From Apostichopus japonicus (taxonomy: Eukaryota > Echinodermata > Holothuroidea > Aspidochirotida > Stichopodidae): a stretch of 64,000 bases of DNA. The notes under the pieces were generated by a model. The model was not told the DNA's origin and did not search any database. It saw only the letters and a list, made by a program, of their open reading frames with translations. The stretch spans positions 2,256,764-2,320,763 of the forward strand of contig NC_092583.1 in the NCBI RefSeq assembly GCF_037975245.1, in the 5' to 3' direction. The position numbers were made by a program, and so were the translations under genes. Below, in pieces: positions 26,211-37,358 of this stretch; the stretch's first letter is position 1; the number at the start of each line of letters is the position of its first letter.

Positions 26211-26426
26211 TTAGTTCATTGGTAAGCTGAGCAGCGTTTGCTGGCCGGGAGGTAGATACGACACGTTTCGGGAGCGAGACATCTGGAAGGCGATGTCTTC
26301 CGCGGCTTCCAGCTTTCGTAATTCGATCAGACCGTCTCCCGCTTTCTGGAAGGCCGAGGCTAGAAGCTTCGCCGCTTGAGCGTCGCCCTCGGCTGTCGTC
26401 ACGGCAGCGGTTTTGTGATATTCTGC
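26211..26426 (-). CDS. PHB1: PHB1 coding exon 6 (terminal)
   Basis: 216 nt including TAA (26213-26211). Codes [15 protein letters not shown], then [18 protein letters not shown] and [13 protein letters not shown], ending LPMN. It is clearly richer in GC than its surroundings. Intron 5 before it is the longest (3608 bp) and holds two DNA transposons. Confidence 0.97.
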   Translation of the reverse strand, partial: AEYHKTAAVTTAEGDAQAAKLLASAFQKAGDGLIELRKLEAAEDIAFQMSRSRNVSYLPPGQQTLLSLPMN

Positions 26427-29400
26427 CTGTGTATCGACAAAACACAGAGAGAGAAAGCAAAGAGAGAGAATAAAAACTCAGCCTGCCAGCACCCGTTTGA
26501 TTGCAAACACACAAATCTTACATATAGTACCTCCCAATTATTACAACGATAAATTTGGATAAACGGATTGACTTCACTGAGACATTCTGTAGAGTAGTAA
26601 AAAAGGTATGTCAAATGTTTTGGAGTGATAAATGCCCTCAAAGTGCTTTTGAGGTACTTAACAAACTCAGATGCAATCAATGGATTACATTCAATCACAG
26701 TATATATTCTCAAAAACAACAGATTTTTTTTTTTTTTAAATCAAAAGTGCTGGTGGCATTATACCAATGGATGTGGTAAAGATGTTAAATCTCCTTGAGT
26801 TGAGAGGTTTTCCCAAGTTATTGCAATTTATTTTCTTTTTTTATTTTGAGTTATCAAACTTAAAGCCAAACTGAAAGTCCTTCAAGCAACTGTTGAGGCA
26901 TTAACACAAACAAACCACTTCATATTTTCCATTTGACCCTACTGAACTTACAGCATTTGTGCTGTCGCAATATGTTTCTTAACGTAGAATGATTTAAGCA
27001 AAATATAGGTCAATGTGCTCCCACAAGGAATCAAAAATAGCTCTGGGCATATTTTCTAAGTTATAACTTGGTAACATTTTGGGTAGAATTTTAGTCTTGA
27101 TAATTTTAATGGTCCAAAGAAATAAGGCAATTTTTTTTTTAATATTAGTAATATTTGTACAGCTGTTCTGGTTTTCAAGATATTCAAATTTTAAGAATGT
27201 ATAAATCTCTAGGAATGCTCCTTTTAAGGCTAAATTGATGTTCTGTACAGACCTCAAAGATAAGGTTTATCCATTTATTTAATGTTAATTAATTAATTAA
27301 TGTTTATTAAGTCTAATAACTAAACCAAAACAGATTATTTTAACTTCATACAGTAAAACCAACAGAGAACCTTGTGTAATGGGGTGGGCCTAAGCTGTAT
27401 ATAATTAACACTAGACTCTGGCTAGGTTTACGTTAACTTGTGCGTATTGATTGCTCTCTCGCCCGCAGACAAACGCGCGTTGCTTAATTTTAGAGTTGGA
27501 CCAATCTGGGCCGGGGGTTATTGGGGGTGGGGGAAAGCCCATAGATTGAGTAGCTTTAGGTAGCTTTCGGGACGGCATGTTCTTTAGCTTTTATTTGAAT
27601 AGGGAGAATCAGTTAGGACTTGTGCTGGGGAAGATGTGTTCTGGGGCAATTGCATTTAAAAGAATAGTCCAGGTCTAAATATCTCAAAAATGGTACATAG
27701 GAATTGAATGCAAAATTTCACCAGAATGCTTAGCTTATGTTACTCTTTTAACATATCAAAACGAAATTTTGACCTGGACTATTCTTTTAAGAATACAAGA
27801 AGGTTTACCAGGCTGGTCGATGGTTATATCGAGGTTGTACCATTTTATTGTTTTGTTATTTTTTAGCATTAAATGCAATTATAATTTGATTTATTTACAA
27901 TATTTTATCGGTTTTTATTTACCCCTTATCCAACGGCATGGCTGGCACGACCCTTGACCCTTGCCCAGCCGCGCTACATTTGCATGACATTCAACTTGAA
28001 CCTTCTTGTATTATTTCATAAACATGTCATCATTTTGGGCCATGAAAAGCCTTTTATGTTGTCCTATTTAATGTTGTGTTGCATCTGAGGAGCTGCCCTA
28101 ATGGTCTGTGTGTTAGACTACAGGGGCGTATCCATGATTTTCCAATAGGGGGGGGCGCCAGGCATGAATGATCGCCGTCCTGGGGGATGGGTCTAAGGGG
28201 AGGGGTGTACAATTTTTGCTTTCAAAGAAGGGCTGAAATGCAAAATGGTGTCATATGCATGGGTGGCAATCTGTACTTCCGAGTGGGGGGGAGGGAATAT
28301 GACCTTGTTGACTATCTAAGCGTAGCGCCACCATGAGTTGGCGCGAAGCGTACAAGAAAATTTTGGGATTAACAAACCCTCTAGATGGCCGGAAACGGCA
28401 CTTCCCGAGGTTTCCAAGCGGCATATACCCAACTTTAAAATAGGGATGTCATGTCCGAAATATCTCATAATCAGGATCCAAAATACTTTTTTTTTTTAAT
28501 TTCGGGTGTTATTTTGGGAAAATTGCCCCTGTCAATCTTGTTTCAGGCGCAACGTTAGAATGTTCGAGAGCTCTGTTTTATTATTCGATGAAGAAAATGG
28601 CCTCATGCAAGCTATTATAGGCCTATACACATGCAATACACAATTACACATAGTTACATTCCTAGGTACCGATTGCTAGGGCATCCAGGTGAAACGTGTA
28701 TTAAGCATTACCCTGGTTACATGAGATTCTCAGCTGTTCGAGGGAACATGTACGTGTATAGGCCTACTATAGGACCTATATGAATACTATGAGGGTGCAT
28801 ATATGTACTATATCAATACCGTGGGCGCAATAATACATTTTGTTGTTATAGGGCCAATGAAGCCTACAGTCAACTATTTTTGCTTTATAAAGACGCTTTA
28901 TTTGAAAAGATCGCACTGCGTTTATGGTAGGCGAGAAATGAAGCTAAAAAAGAGCCGTACATTAACGAAGATGCATAAATGTAGGCATGAAAATATTCTT
29001 ATCCCTGGCATTTGGTGGGGGGGGGAATATGGTGCATTACATCCCCTCCACCCATTTCCATGGGGGGATATATCCCCCCTCCACCCAGGATCGCCGCCCA
29101 TGGCCATATGTGATCCAATTTTCGACCTTAATAATAAGCAACATTTCCAGTAAATATGGACACAAAATGCACAATTTAGTATGGCTGGCATGTCATTTAG
29201 TGTTTATAGTGATAATACACACACAATTACCATCTATGTTTCTAAAACTATTATGCCGCCGAACTTCGCCAGAACCTTTTTTTGGCAAACAAAAAATAAA
29301 GCATACGGGAGGGGGGGGGGGTTGAGCGATCACCGACATCTCACATAAAGGTCGTCATCAATTTTTTTTTTTTTTTTGCTAAACTTTTTTTTTTTTGGTG

Positions 29401-32400
29401 ACGGCCAATAGGGGGGGCGCGTGCCTGTTGCACCCCCCCTGGATACGCCCCTGGACTATGTACAGGGATGAGCCTGGGGTAAAAAAAATTACAGAATTTT
29501 GCAAAACTTGCGGTATAGGCTCCAATTTGCGTATGCTACAGTGAGTTAGGATAATAGTTTTTGTAAAAAGCTCATGCCTGTATGCAGGTCAGTCACTGTT
29601 AGTTGATGAAGCTCAGATGTCAAAAATTGAGACTTTTACATAAGCACAATCTAGACTGATAGCAGTGGCTTATAATGGTCTGCAAAACACATTAAATTTC
29701 ATCCCGTTTTGTTGCGCTTTGTTATATCAAGACGCAAAGCCAAAATTCGTCCTAAAACTCATCAAAACTAATCATTGCACCACAGGTTTCAAAACTATTT
29801 AAATCAGATATTCTTGGCTCATGTGACAATGTTGACACAAAAAGATTTGACCCTTAAAAAATTTCAAAGTAAACTTTGGTTCCCAACAAGGGCCCGATTG
29901 AACCCAAACAGGCCTTAAATATTTCTTTGGCATGGTAACCAAAAAAGGAGACATGTAATAACACTTTAAGCAAACCGATTTAAAATTTCAAAGATTGTTT
30001 AATAACAGTCAAAAGCACCTCTCAATTTTCTTACCTTTTCTACCAAATATCTGGCTCTTTCTGCATCTTGCTGGGCGACCTGTTTGGCCTCAACTGCTTC
30101 TGTGAATTCTTTTCCAAATGTTAAATGAGTCTGAAACATGGACAAGAAGTGAGATGAGTGTTCAACCCTGAAGCTCTCAAAACCAGTTATTTACATGAAA
30201 GCAAAGGGGGAAAAAAGGAAAAGGTACATCAACTGCATACATGTTAAAAGCCATATCGATAATATGGTACCACCAATGTGTTCTTTCAGAGTACATGAAA
30301 TACTGTACTAAAATAATTATAATACCAATAAGAAAAAAATAATTATAATAATAATACCAATCATAACAATACCAATAATAACAATACCAATAATAATCAT
30401 ACCTATAATACTAATACAAATAATAACAATATCAATAATAACCATACCAATAATAATAATAATACCAATAATAATAATAACAATACCAATTGATCATAAC
30501 AACACCAATTATAACAAAACCATAATAATAATAATTATACCAATCATAATTATAATACCAATAACACCAATAATAATACCAATAATGATACCAATAATAA
30601 CAATACCAATAATAATAATAATAATACCAAAAATAACAATACCAATTATAATAAAACCAAATTTATATAGCACTCTAATCAGTCCAGACGTGCTCCAAAG
30701 CGCTTCACAACGAGAACAAATCACCAAACGAAACAAGACTTGATAGGCTATCTGAAATAAATACGATTTAACTCTACCACGAAAATTAGCTAAACAGTTC
30801 GGGTTTCTAATGTTTCGTGGATACAGAGTTCCACAGTTTGGCAGCTGCCTCACTGAAACCCTGGTCGCCGTGATACATTGTCCGACTTACAGACCTGTAC
30901 ATCATCAATCAGCCATTAGCTGGAGGATCTAAGATTGAGTTTAGGACATTGCTTCTTTAATAATCATATCAATTATGTACTTCGGAGTCATATAATGAAA
31001 TGTCATGTATGTTAAGGACCATAATTTTGAATTGGATACTTAACAGGAAGCCAATGAAGATGCTTAAGAATCCATACATTCATACATTTGTAATTTGTAA
31101 TATGGAAAACCACTTCTTACAGGTTCATGTAATTCTGATGAAATTATGGCATTTTAACCATATAGGTTCATGTACAGTAATTCTGATGAAATAATGGCAT
31201 TTTAAGGCATTTGTTGATGTCTTTCATTTAGGAGGGTGAGAGGGCTCTATGTGAGAGTAGAAATTCCTGCTTGGGTAGAAAATTCACCGGACCCCCCCAC
31301 CCATTCCCCACCCTCCTTTAACCTCACACGGACATTCAACAGTAGTAATTATAGTTATTACCTTCCTTTACACCAAGACCTAACTATGGATCTAATTAAC
31401 AATCCAAATAAGCCTCAGACAAACACCATCTTGAGGGAGTACCCCCTTACCTGCACCCCCCCCCGGCATGGCAGTCACCTGCAAAGACCTCATGGCCACA
31501 CCCCCTCATTCATAGAATCCTGGATCAGCCCCCCCTCCCCCCGATATCGTTGCTATGGTAATATTGCAACGTAAACAAGTTGATATATTCAATAAACGGT
31601 TTGTTTTAAGATTCTGCTTCAACAGAAATGTTAACACATACCAGAGAGATATCATCCAGTATAAGTCCAAACTGACCAGCTCTTTCGGTCAGTTCCTCGT
31701 TGACCCGCTGCGAAACGATCTCTCTCTGGGTGATGAGTTCCCCGGCATCAAACTGGGCCTGTGCCAAGAAAGAAAGATGATAGTTAAATATCTTTAAAAA
31801 AATTCAAATACAATTCTGAGTGACTTCGATTTTATCTCTGCACAAAGGAGTATCGATGCTGATTTCTTTGAGATTCCGCCGAGGGGGCTGCACGAGAAAC
31901 TCGGTTGGAATTTGGAATGCGGTTGAATGGAACCCAAAGAAAAACCCTTTAAATTTTATGCTTACCACCACAGCCTTAAGGACTTCGTTAGTGATGGATG
32001 GAAGAACCCTTTCGTCATAATCTTCTCCTAAGTTGACATAGATTTTTGGAAGTTCTTTCGGGACTGGTCTGAACAGCACTCTGAGAGTGATGCTCACATT
32101 CTGTAAATCTATCGACAGGAAGAGAGAGAGAAAAAATGTTAGTGAGGAACAAATGTTGTTGAAATGATACCCTTTCTTAACGACAGCTTAAAGGTTGTGA
32201 AGACTCGTGCAAAGAGAAACGTCAAATGCCGGTAATCTGACCTAGTTTTGAATGAGGTGTAACAGAAGTGTTAGACACCACCATCGATCCCAGAAAATAC
32301 ACACACAACTTGCTACCGTCGGTAATTAGACACTAGTGTACAGTCAGTACATACAGCTGCGGTCAATACCCACAGCACAGTGAACAAACGATAGACATCT

Positions 32401-34538
32401 CAGGTCCAGCTAAAGATAACAAGGTATCACCTTTCATTACTGTTTGCATTTTGTAGCGACACAACTAAAATGTCACTTGCAAGCAACGAAAAGTTAACTT
32501 TTTCAGATGGTCTCACATGGTTTGGGGCGAGTCTTCAATGCCTTTAACGAACACACGTTTTATGCATCAGGATAGGTTGAATGGACTAGTCAACAGTGAT
32601 ATTTTGATATTATACTTGTACTTTTGGACAAAATATGAGAACTGAAAATTTTAAGTAGAAACAGTCTGTTCTGTTAAACATGAACATGATTTTTCCCTCG
32701 TTTGAGGCAAAGCCTAAACATGTTTCGCATTCGGTTTAGTTTCAACATGTGTTCTAAAGCCATACAATACATCAATTATAATTTTTGTAATGAGTGTCAA
32801 TTTGAATGTCATTCATCTTAAAACATCAGAAACTGGAAATTTTCATCATTACAAGAGTTCAAAGATTGAAGATAAAATTAAAAAATTCTGAAATATTTTG
32901 TGAGTGGTGCAAATTCTTCAAGAAATTTAACACAGTTTATGCTCTCTTGAAAAGCAACTTTCTGAGTTTTGATGTTATTGGATGCTTGAGAGCTCATAAC
33001 AATGTAGGACATTAGCCCAATGAGGCAAGTTTACTTTAAAACCTGGAACGACTAAAGTTTCAAAATCTTCCAATTTGCGATTTACACATATTACTACTAC
33101 TTACATTCAAAATAGGGTCTTAGCCACAAACCAATGCAAACAAATTGGAATGGGGATTGAAAGTAGTCAGGCATTCTGGCACTTTTGTCCGCCACACCCC
33201 CACACTCCCCCCCCCCCCCACAAATGTTTAACTATGCATGGAAATGTTTAAATCAGGCTGGTGCCAAAACTAGCTATTTCCAGTAACAATGTTTTGATTT
33301 TCCCTAATATCAATAAAAATGTAAGATTCAGAAAAACATATGCAAAAAAATTTACAACTGAAGGACAGGAAATGTCTGTCCAAAACTCCTCAAATTGGGC
33401 ACATTGTGCAGAGTATAGCCAATGCCATGTAGAAAATGCCCCGGAATAATCGTTCACAAAGCTACCTGCTTTAAAATGTTTTAATACAGAACAATAGGGC
33501 ATTTTATCATTTTGAGCTGTAACAAAAGAGCTTTCTGTATAGGTGATTAATATGATGAAACGTTTGACAGCTTTGCAGTTAGAAATAGCTTGAGGACTAG
33601 TTTGAAATAGCTCCAGGGAAAGTCCAATTGTTTAATTTGTTTTAGTTCTTGGAAACAATATTTAGCTCCAGATGTGGAAACTTTATATCTGAGCCTTACT
33701 TTGGGATCAATCGTGTAATATCTATCCCATACATGTTTACGTATGCATTTTAAGATAGCGACACCTTTTGTAACCCAAGATGGCTGCCACCAGTATATAT
33801 CAGCGATGTAATAGCGATTGTAACAAATTGTATCTTATTTTTGCTGTAGTTTTAGCAAGTTAACAGTACTTACTAACCTTTGCTTCCTGTTATGACCGGG
33901 ACATTGCGTGCCTTCGACCTGCAGTCATAGATAATAGGTCTTTGTATGACTGGGATCATGAAATGTGTTCCCTCGCCCGATACGAACTCCTTAACTCCAG
34001 CGAACCTGTCGAAGATCACGGCCCTGTGACCAGGTTCAACTAAAAATTAATAGAAAAAACAATGACTATGCAATCACATTCTGAACTGGATACTTCAGCT
34101 ATCTCTTTCTTTCTCTGTTTATTACACAAGAAACTGTTTTGGGAAGCAATATAGTTTTCGCTTCCTTTGGTTTGCGACATGAACAATGTGAGCAAAACCA
34201 AACAGTTACCAATTGTAAAGCTAAGTTTGATTATTTTCATTAAGGCTTTAAGAAATTGTCAAATCGGTCGCTGTGAAAAAGTGAAATTTACGAGTTCTGC
34301 AAAGTAGGAGAAGTGATATAGCATCGCCACGACTTCCAAAATATTTTTTTTCAACACTTCAAATTCCTTGTCCTAAATTAATAATCATAATATAACTAAA
34401 ACCTACAAACTTATAAAGGGTGACTTTTTTGATTCCCTTACCATTATAGAGGGCTGAATTGGCCACTCCACCAACTACTGCTAAACCAATGCCGAGTTTA
34501 CCCAATTGACTGAAGAGGTTGCTAAGCCCTGCTGCCAT
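26211..34538 (-). CDS. PHB1: Prohibitin-1 (complete coding gene, six coding exons)
   Basis: Coding exons on the minus strand: 34538-34442, 34039-33878, 32108-31966, 31758-31642, 30130-30035 and 26426-26211. Lengths 97, 162, 143, 117, 96 and 216 sum to 831 nt, giving 276 residues plus TAA; all junctions are GT-AG and keep frame. The product aligns along its whole length with animal prohibitin-1 (human 272 residues). Visible parts are an N-terminal hydrophobic segment (about 10-30) ending NSALYN, the SPFH/band-7 domain (about 30-190; [52 protein letters not shown]), an alanine/glutamate-rich coiled coil (about 180-218) and the C-terminal [17 protein letters not shown] block. Family knowledge: PHB1 and PHB2 form large rings in the mitochondrial inner membrane that scaffold proteases and cristae. 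Human Thr258 is serine here (about residue 261), while the adjoining tyrosine is kept. The gene is divergent from La. Identity is very secure. Confidence 0.97.
27660..27786. mobile_element. TTAA-flanked MITE (127 bp) in PHB1 intron 5
   Basis: Perfect 16-bp terminal inverted repeat AAGAATAGTCCAGGTC (27660-27675, inverse at 27771-27786), flanked by TTAA on each side (27656-27659, 27787-27790). A TTAA target is characteristic of piggyBac-type transposition. No coding capacity. Confidence 0.88.
28121..29453. mobile_element. hAT-like non-autonomous element (1333 bp) in PHB1 intron 5
   Basis: Perfect 14-bp terminal inverted repeat CAGGGGCGTATCCA at both ends. GACTA occurs directly outside each end (28116-28120, 29454-29458). 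The interior has poly-G tracts and a block (28311-28356) shared with the smaller hAT MITE at 61832. No transposase frame seen. Confidence 0.8.
30035..30130 (-). CDS. PHB1: PHB1 coding exon 5
   Basis: 96 nt, phase 0 (32 codons), between TGTTTCAG and AAG|GTAAG. Codes [20 protein letters not shown] to [10 protein letters not shown], the start of the coiled coil through which PHB1 and PHB2 assemble. Confidence 0.97.
30306..30655. repeat. AAT/ACCAAT microsatellite in PHB1 intron 4
   Basis: About 350 bp of imperfect AATACCAATAATAAC-type units, directly followed by the SINE-like repeat, as if it were that element's simple-sequence tail. Confidence 0.85.
30656..30880 (+). repeat. SINE-like dispersed repeat, second copy, in PHB1 intron 4
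   Basis: Modules TTTATATAGCACTC, CCAAAGCGCTTCACAA, TTCGTGGATACAGAG and GTTCCACAGTTTGGCAG match the order in 2291-2525. Strongly diverged. Confidence 0.5.
31642..31758 (-). CDS. PHB1: PHB1 coding exon 4
   Basis: 117 nt, phase 0 at both ends (39 codons), between TTGGCACAG and CTG|GTATGT. Codes [17 protein letters not shown] to GLILDDISL, the C-terminal part of the SPFH domain. Intron 3 before it is only 207 bp. Confidence 0.97.
31966..32108 (-). CDS. PHB1: PHB1 coding exon 3
   Basis: 143 nt; codes [15 protein letters not shown] through [21 protein letters not shown]. The tyrosine equivalent to human Tyr114 in GEDYDERV is kept. The donor is GTG|GTAAGC, and the frame runs open into the intron for about 50 codons before a stop, so unspliced message would read on. 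Confidence 0.97.
32192..32543. mobile_element. TTAW-flanked MITE, copy 2 (352 bp) in PHB1 intron 2
   Basis: Left end AGGTTGTGAAGACTCG, right end CGAGTCTTCAATGCCT, flanked by TTAA at 32188-32191 and 32544-32547. Interior aligns throughout with copies 1 and 3. Confidence 0.9.
32548..33877. other. PHB1: Rest of PHB1 intron 2
   Basis: AT-rich unique DNA with a poly-C tract at 33208-33219. Nothing else recognised. Confidence 0.5.
33878..34039 (-). CDS. PHB1: PHB1 coding exon 2
   Basis: 162 nt between a TTTTTAG acceptor and a G|GTTAGT donor, phase 1 at both ends. Codes the start of the SPFH domain ([18 protein letters not shown], then GEGTHFMIP and [16 protein letters not shown]). The cysteine equivalent to human Cys69 is present. 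Confidence 0.96.
34442..34538 (-). CDS. PHB1: PHB1 coding exon 1
   Basis: Starts at ATG (34538-34536) and codes 32 residues, [11 protein letters not shown] to NSALYN, plus one base. It holds the hydrophobic N-terminal anchor and is three residues longer than in human. The donor reads G|GTAAG. Fifteen bases before the ATG lies TTTCCTTCCTAG, a good acceptor (AG at 34555-34554), so a non-coding 5' exon further upstream is likely. Confidence 0.95.
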
Positions 34539-34560
34539 AATGAAAAGAAGATTCTAGGAA

Positions 34561-37292
34561 GGAAAGAAAGAAGATCTGCAACCAAAAGAAAAATATATGT
34601 ACAGTTAAAAGTAACAATAGACAAATTTGAGTTGGTTGAAGATAAAAAAGTGTCGAGGTCAATAAAATTGTAATATAAGATACATGTACTAACTACTAGT
34701 ATTATAAATTCTAGAATGGCATAGGAATAAGAAGCATGGGCCTACCAACTAAGTTACTGACCAGCTGAGGGCACAATGCTAGCAAATAGACACAACACTT
34801 AGAAACTTGATGTAGGCCTAGTTGCAACATACAACATGTTCTTCAGATAACCTTGTTAAGTATCAGTTTTTGTTTTCCATGTCCAATACTTATGTGTACA
34901 ATAGTGGTTTGTTAGGGCAAATTTAGAAATTCACAACGAAGAAACACTAAACTAAATTAGGCCTAGGCCGTTATCTTGATCGATGTCCACATAAATCACA
35001 TAAAGGGCTGTTGATGTATGATCCTTCTTTGATGCAGTTAATGATAATATAGTAATGTGTTATAAATTCGTTTAGCCTAGTCTTCATCAGTACTAAAATT
35101 CAATTTTACTATTTTTCTAATGATATACCAGACATCCAGTATTGCCAATGGTCTTCAAATGTTACATGATAGTAATAGCTTAGGCCTAATTATTTATTTT
35201 TTCCTTGCCAAAGAATGCATTGACCTAGGACTAGGAGCCTAGAAGTAGCACTAAAGCTTTATTAAGATAGTGCAATCTAACGTTAGTTTAGGCCAAGGCT
35301 AGGCCTGCATTAGCCCAGGCCTGACTTAGTCAGTGTCAATCTTTATTCCCAAATCCAAACTTTACTGAAATGTTGCTCTTCATTAGCTTTGGAAACCAAG
35401 CAAAATACCAGAAAGAGATTGTGGATGATTATGGGCTTAGGGAACCAAGACTGCTGCCACCTTGTCGAAGAATTTACTCAGATTCCGAGACAGTCCATCA
35501 GTTGTGCAGTTTTGGTAATGTATGATAAAGGACTTGTTACGTTAGGATAGGCTTGTCAAGCATAGAGCCTAGGCCTGCTACTTATGTAATCTTGTACTTT
35601 ACGTTGTTGTACGAATTGGTCCAGTTTACAATTACAGAGGTACCCACTTTTGTTGGTACATTCAACCTGTTAAAGAGTAATATGCCCCAAAGAAGTAACG
35701 ATTTCCATTTAAATTTTTTTTGATATGTCAAAAAATATTTGAAAGTCAAATACTTAACTCTTACGAAATAAGGCCAAATTCTTAAGTATTAATAGCAAAA
35801 ACGGACGATACCATCACGTGTATATGGAGGACATAGTGTTAACTAGTATAAAGGCCTTGCTGACGAAACACGTGCGTTTTGTGTAGCAATTGATTGCACC
35901 ATTGAGGCACAAGTTGCACGTTGGAAGGAATTCATGAAGGCAAACATCAAAAGTCCTATGTTGATCTCGCACCAACTCTTATTCTCGACGTACTACTAAC
36001 CAACACAGTTTCATGTGAACGGGTTAGTTTTTAGCCTGTTCCATTTCAACCTACCTGAAGTTAGAACTTAAGCCGCGATTAGACTAGCCTAAGTTACGAA
36101 AGAGTACATAGTTTGAGATAGCGGCATAGGCACCTATGCTAGCATACACTTTCAGTGGCAGTAACGTTAGGCTTACCTTATCATAAATACACGTACGATG
36201 AGCATGGTTTATTTCAACTTCATCTCAGTATTATATCTAATACTAGCCTATAATTTATAATACTAGCCTAAATGATAAGTGGTAGCCTAGTCGAAATAAC
36301 TGTTATTAAAAAGACTTCCCATACAAGCAAACTTTAGCTTTGAATGCAGAAATATAGGCTAAAATCCAAACTTAGGCAGTCATATGCAGTAGGCCTAGGC
36401 ATAAATGGTTTCAGTTGTTTTCCGCATACGTTACTTTCCGCTGAAAAAATTCTTCTGCGGAAAACACCAATTTTTCACTTACCTGTACACTATATTTTTC
36501 CGCAATTTTGAGATACCAAATTCAGGCAGGATGATTAAAATAACATGAGAAAGTATCAAAGAACGTCGATCAAGGATGGTTAGACTGAGTTCATGTCAGA
36601 AAAGTTAAGCTGCGTATAAGTTAGAGGAGGCTTGGGTTGTTTGTAATTACGAATTATTAAAGAAGTATGTGGTGGTCGGCCGATAAAAAGGCAAAGGGAC
36701 ACCCGCGTTATGAAGGATTGACTAAAAAATTCGGCCCGCGTAATTATGGTTTAAAAAAAAAGTTGTAAAAGGCGGTATCTTTGATTTTCGCTGGAAATGG
36801 CTGTATAAGTAAGGGCTGTTTTAATAGTCGAACACGCATTTTGCACCACCTTTCTTACGAGTTACATCTAAAATCATGGCCGATTTATCCTGTTACAGTT
36901 AAATCCTATCTTCTCCACCTTCCTAAATCATTCCATGTGCCTAATCAATTCAGTAAGTTATTCTGTCCCTCCAAAAAAAAAAACGTTACTTTCCGCTGAA
37001 AAAACGTTGTTTTCCGCTGACAGATTTGTTTGCGGAAAACACCGTTTTGTTTCAGCGGAAAGTAACGTGTGCGGAAAACAACGGTACCCGGCATAAATTA
37101 GCACTGTACTAGTTACAACCAGTTTGACTTGAGGCCTATCCTATTCCTAGTTCCTGTAGTGTTACAGTTACTTACAACATTTTGTTGTGGCACTCGGCTA
37201 ACCTGTGTCCCTTTTTCTTTCCGATTATCAGCTAAAGCAGCAGAAAGTTGTGAGTCTCATTCACTAACAAATAACAGACACCAATCATCAGA
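34561..37292. promoter_or_regulatory. Divergent PHB1/La upstream region
   Basis: This interval lies between the PHB1 and La coding starts and must carry both promoters and probably non-coding first exons. No clear TATA box is visible. Possible minus-strand donors for a PHB1 5' exon are AAG|GTAAGC (GT at 36176-36175), CAG|GTAGGT (36054-36053) and CAG|GTAAGT (36482-36481, inside a transposon); I cannot choose among them. For La, CCCTTTTTCTTTCC then TTATCAG (AG 37230-37231) looks like an acceptor for a 5' UTR exon, or alternatively a pyrimidine-rich start site. Many CTAGGCC-type words are scattered from 34.9 to 36.4 kb. Confidence 0.6.
36407..37089. mobile_element. Mutator-like non-autonomous DNA transposon (683 bp) beside the La start
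   Basis: Both ends carry a 33-bp inverted repeat (36414-36446 and 37050-37082) matching at 32 of 33 bases. The element is bounded by the 9-bp direct repeat GGCATAAAT (36398-36406 and 37090-37098). Long terminal inverted repeats with a 9-bp target duplication are typical of Mutator-like elements. The right end also contains an internal inverted copy of its own terminal repeat (36983-37006 against 37043-37068), and the word TTTTCCGC recurs. I see no transposase. Confidence 0.8.
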
Positions 37293-37358
37293 ATGGCAGA
37301 CAACAGCACTGATGCAGAACCAACAGATTTGGAGAAGAAAATCATAAGACAAATTGAG
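37293..37358 (+). CDS. SSB: La coding exon 1
   Basis: 66 nt, 22 codons: MADNSTDAEPTDLEKKIIRQ then IE. The start is the first ATG in frame with the La motif, in context CAGAATGG. Gln20, a UUU-OH-binding residue, is its third-last codon. Confidence 0.93.

Noticed and set aside
26062-26514. 150-residue minus-strand frame across PHB1 exon 6
   Set aside because: Out-of-frame shadow of the real PHB1 terminal exon; the correct frame gives the conserved prohibitin C-terminus.
30306-30655. CRISPR-like regular array
   Set aside because: Units are simple AAT/ACCAAT sequence without constant repeats or unique spacers; a eukaryotic microsatellite.
30509-30853. 114-residue isoleucine-rich membrane-protein-like frame
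   Set aside because: It is the translation of the AAT microsatellite, not a gene.
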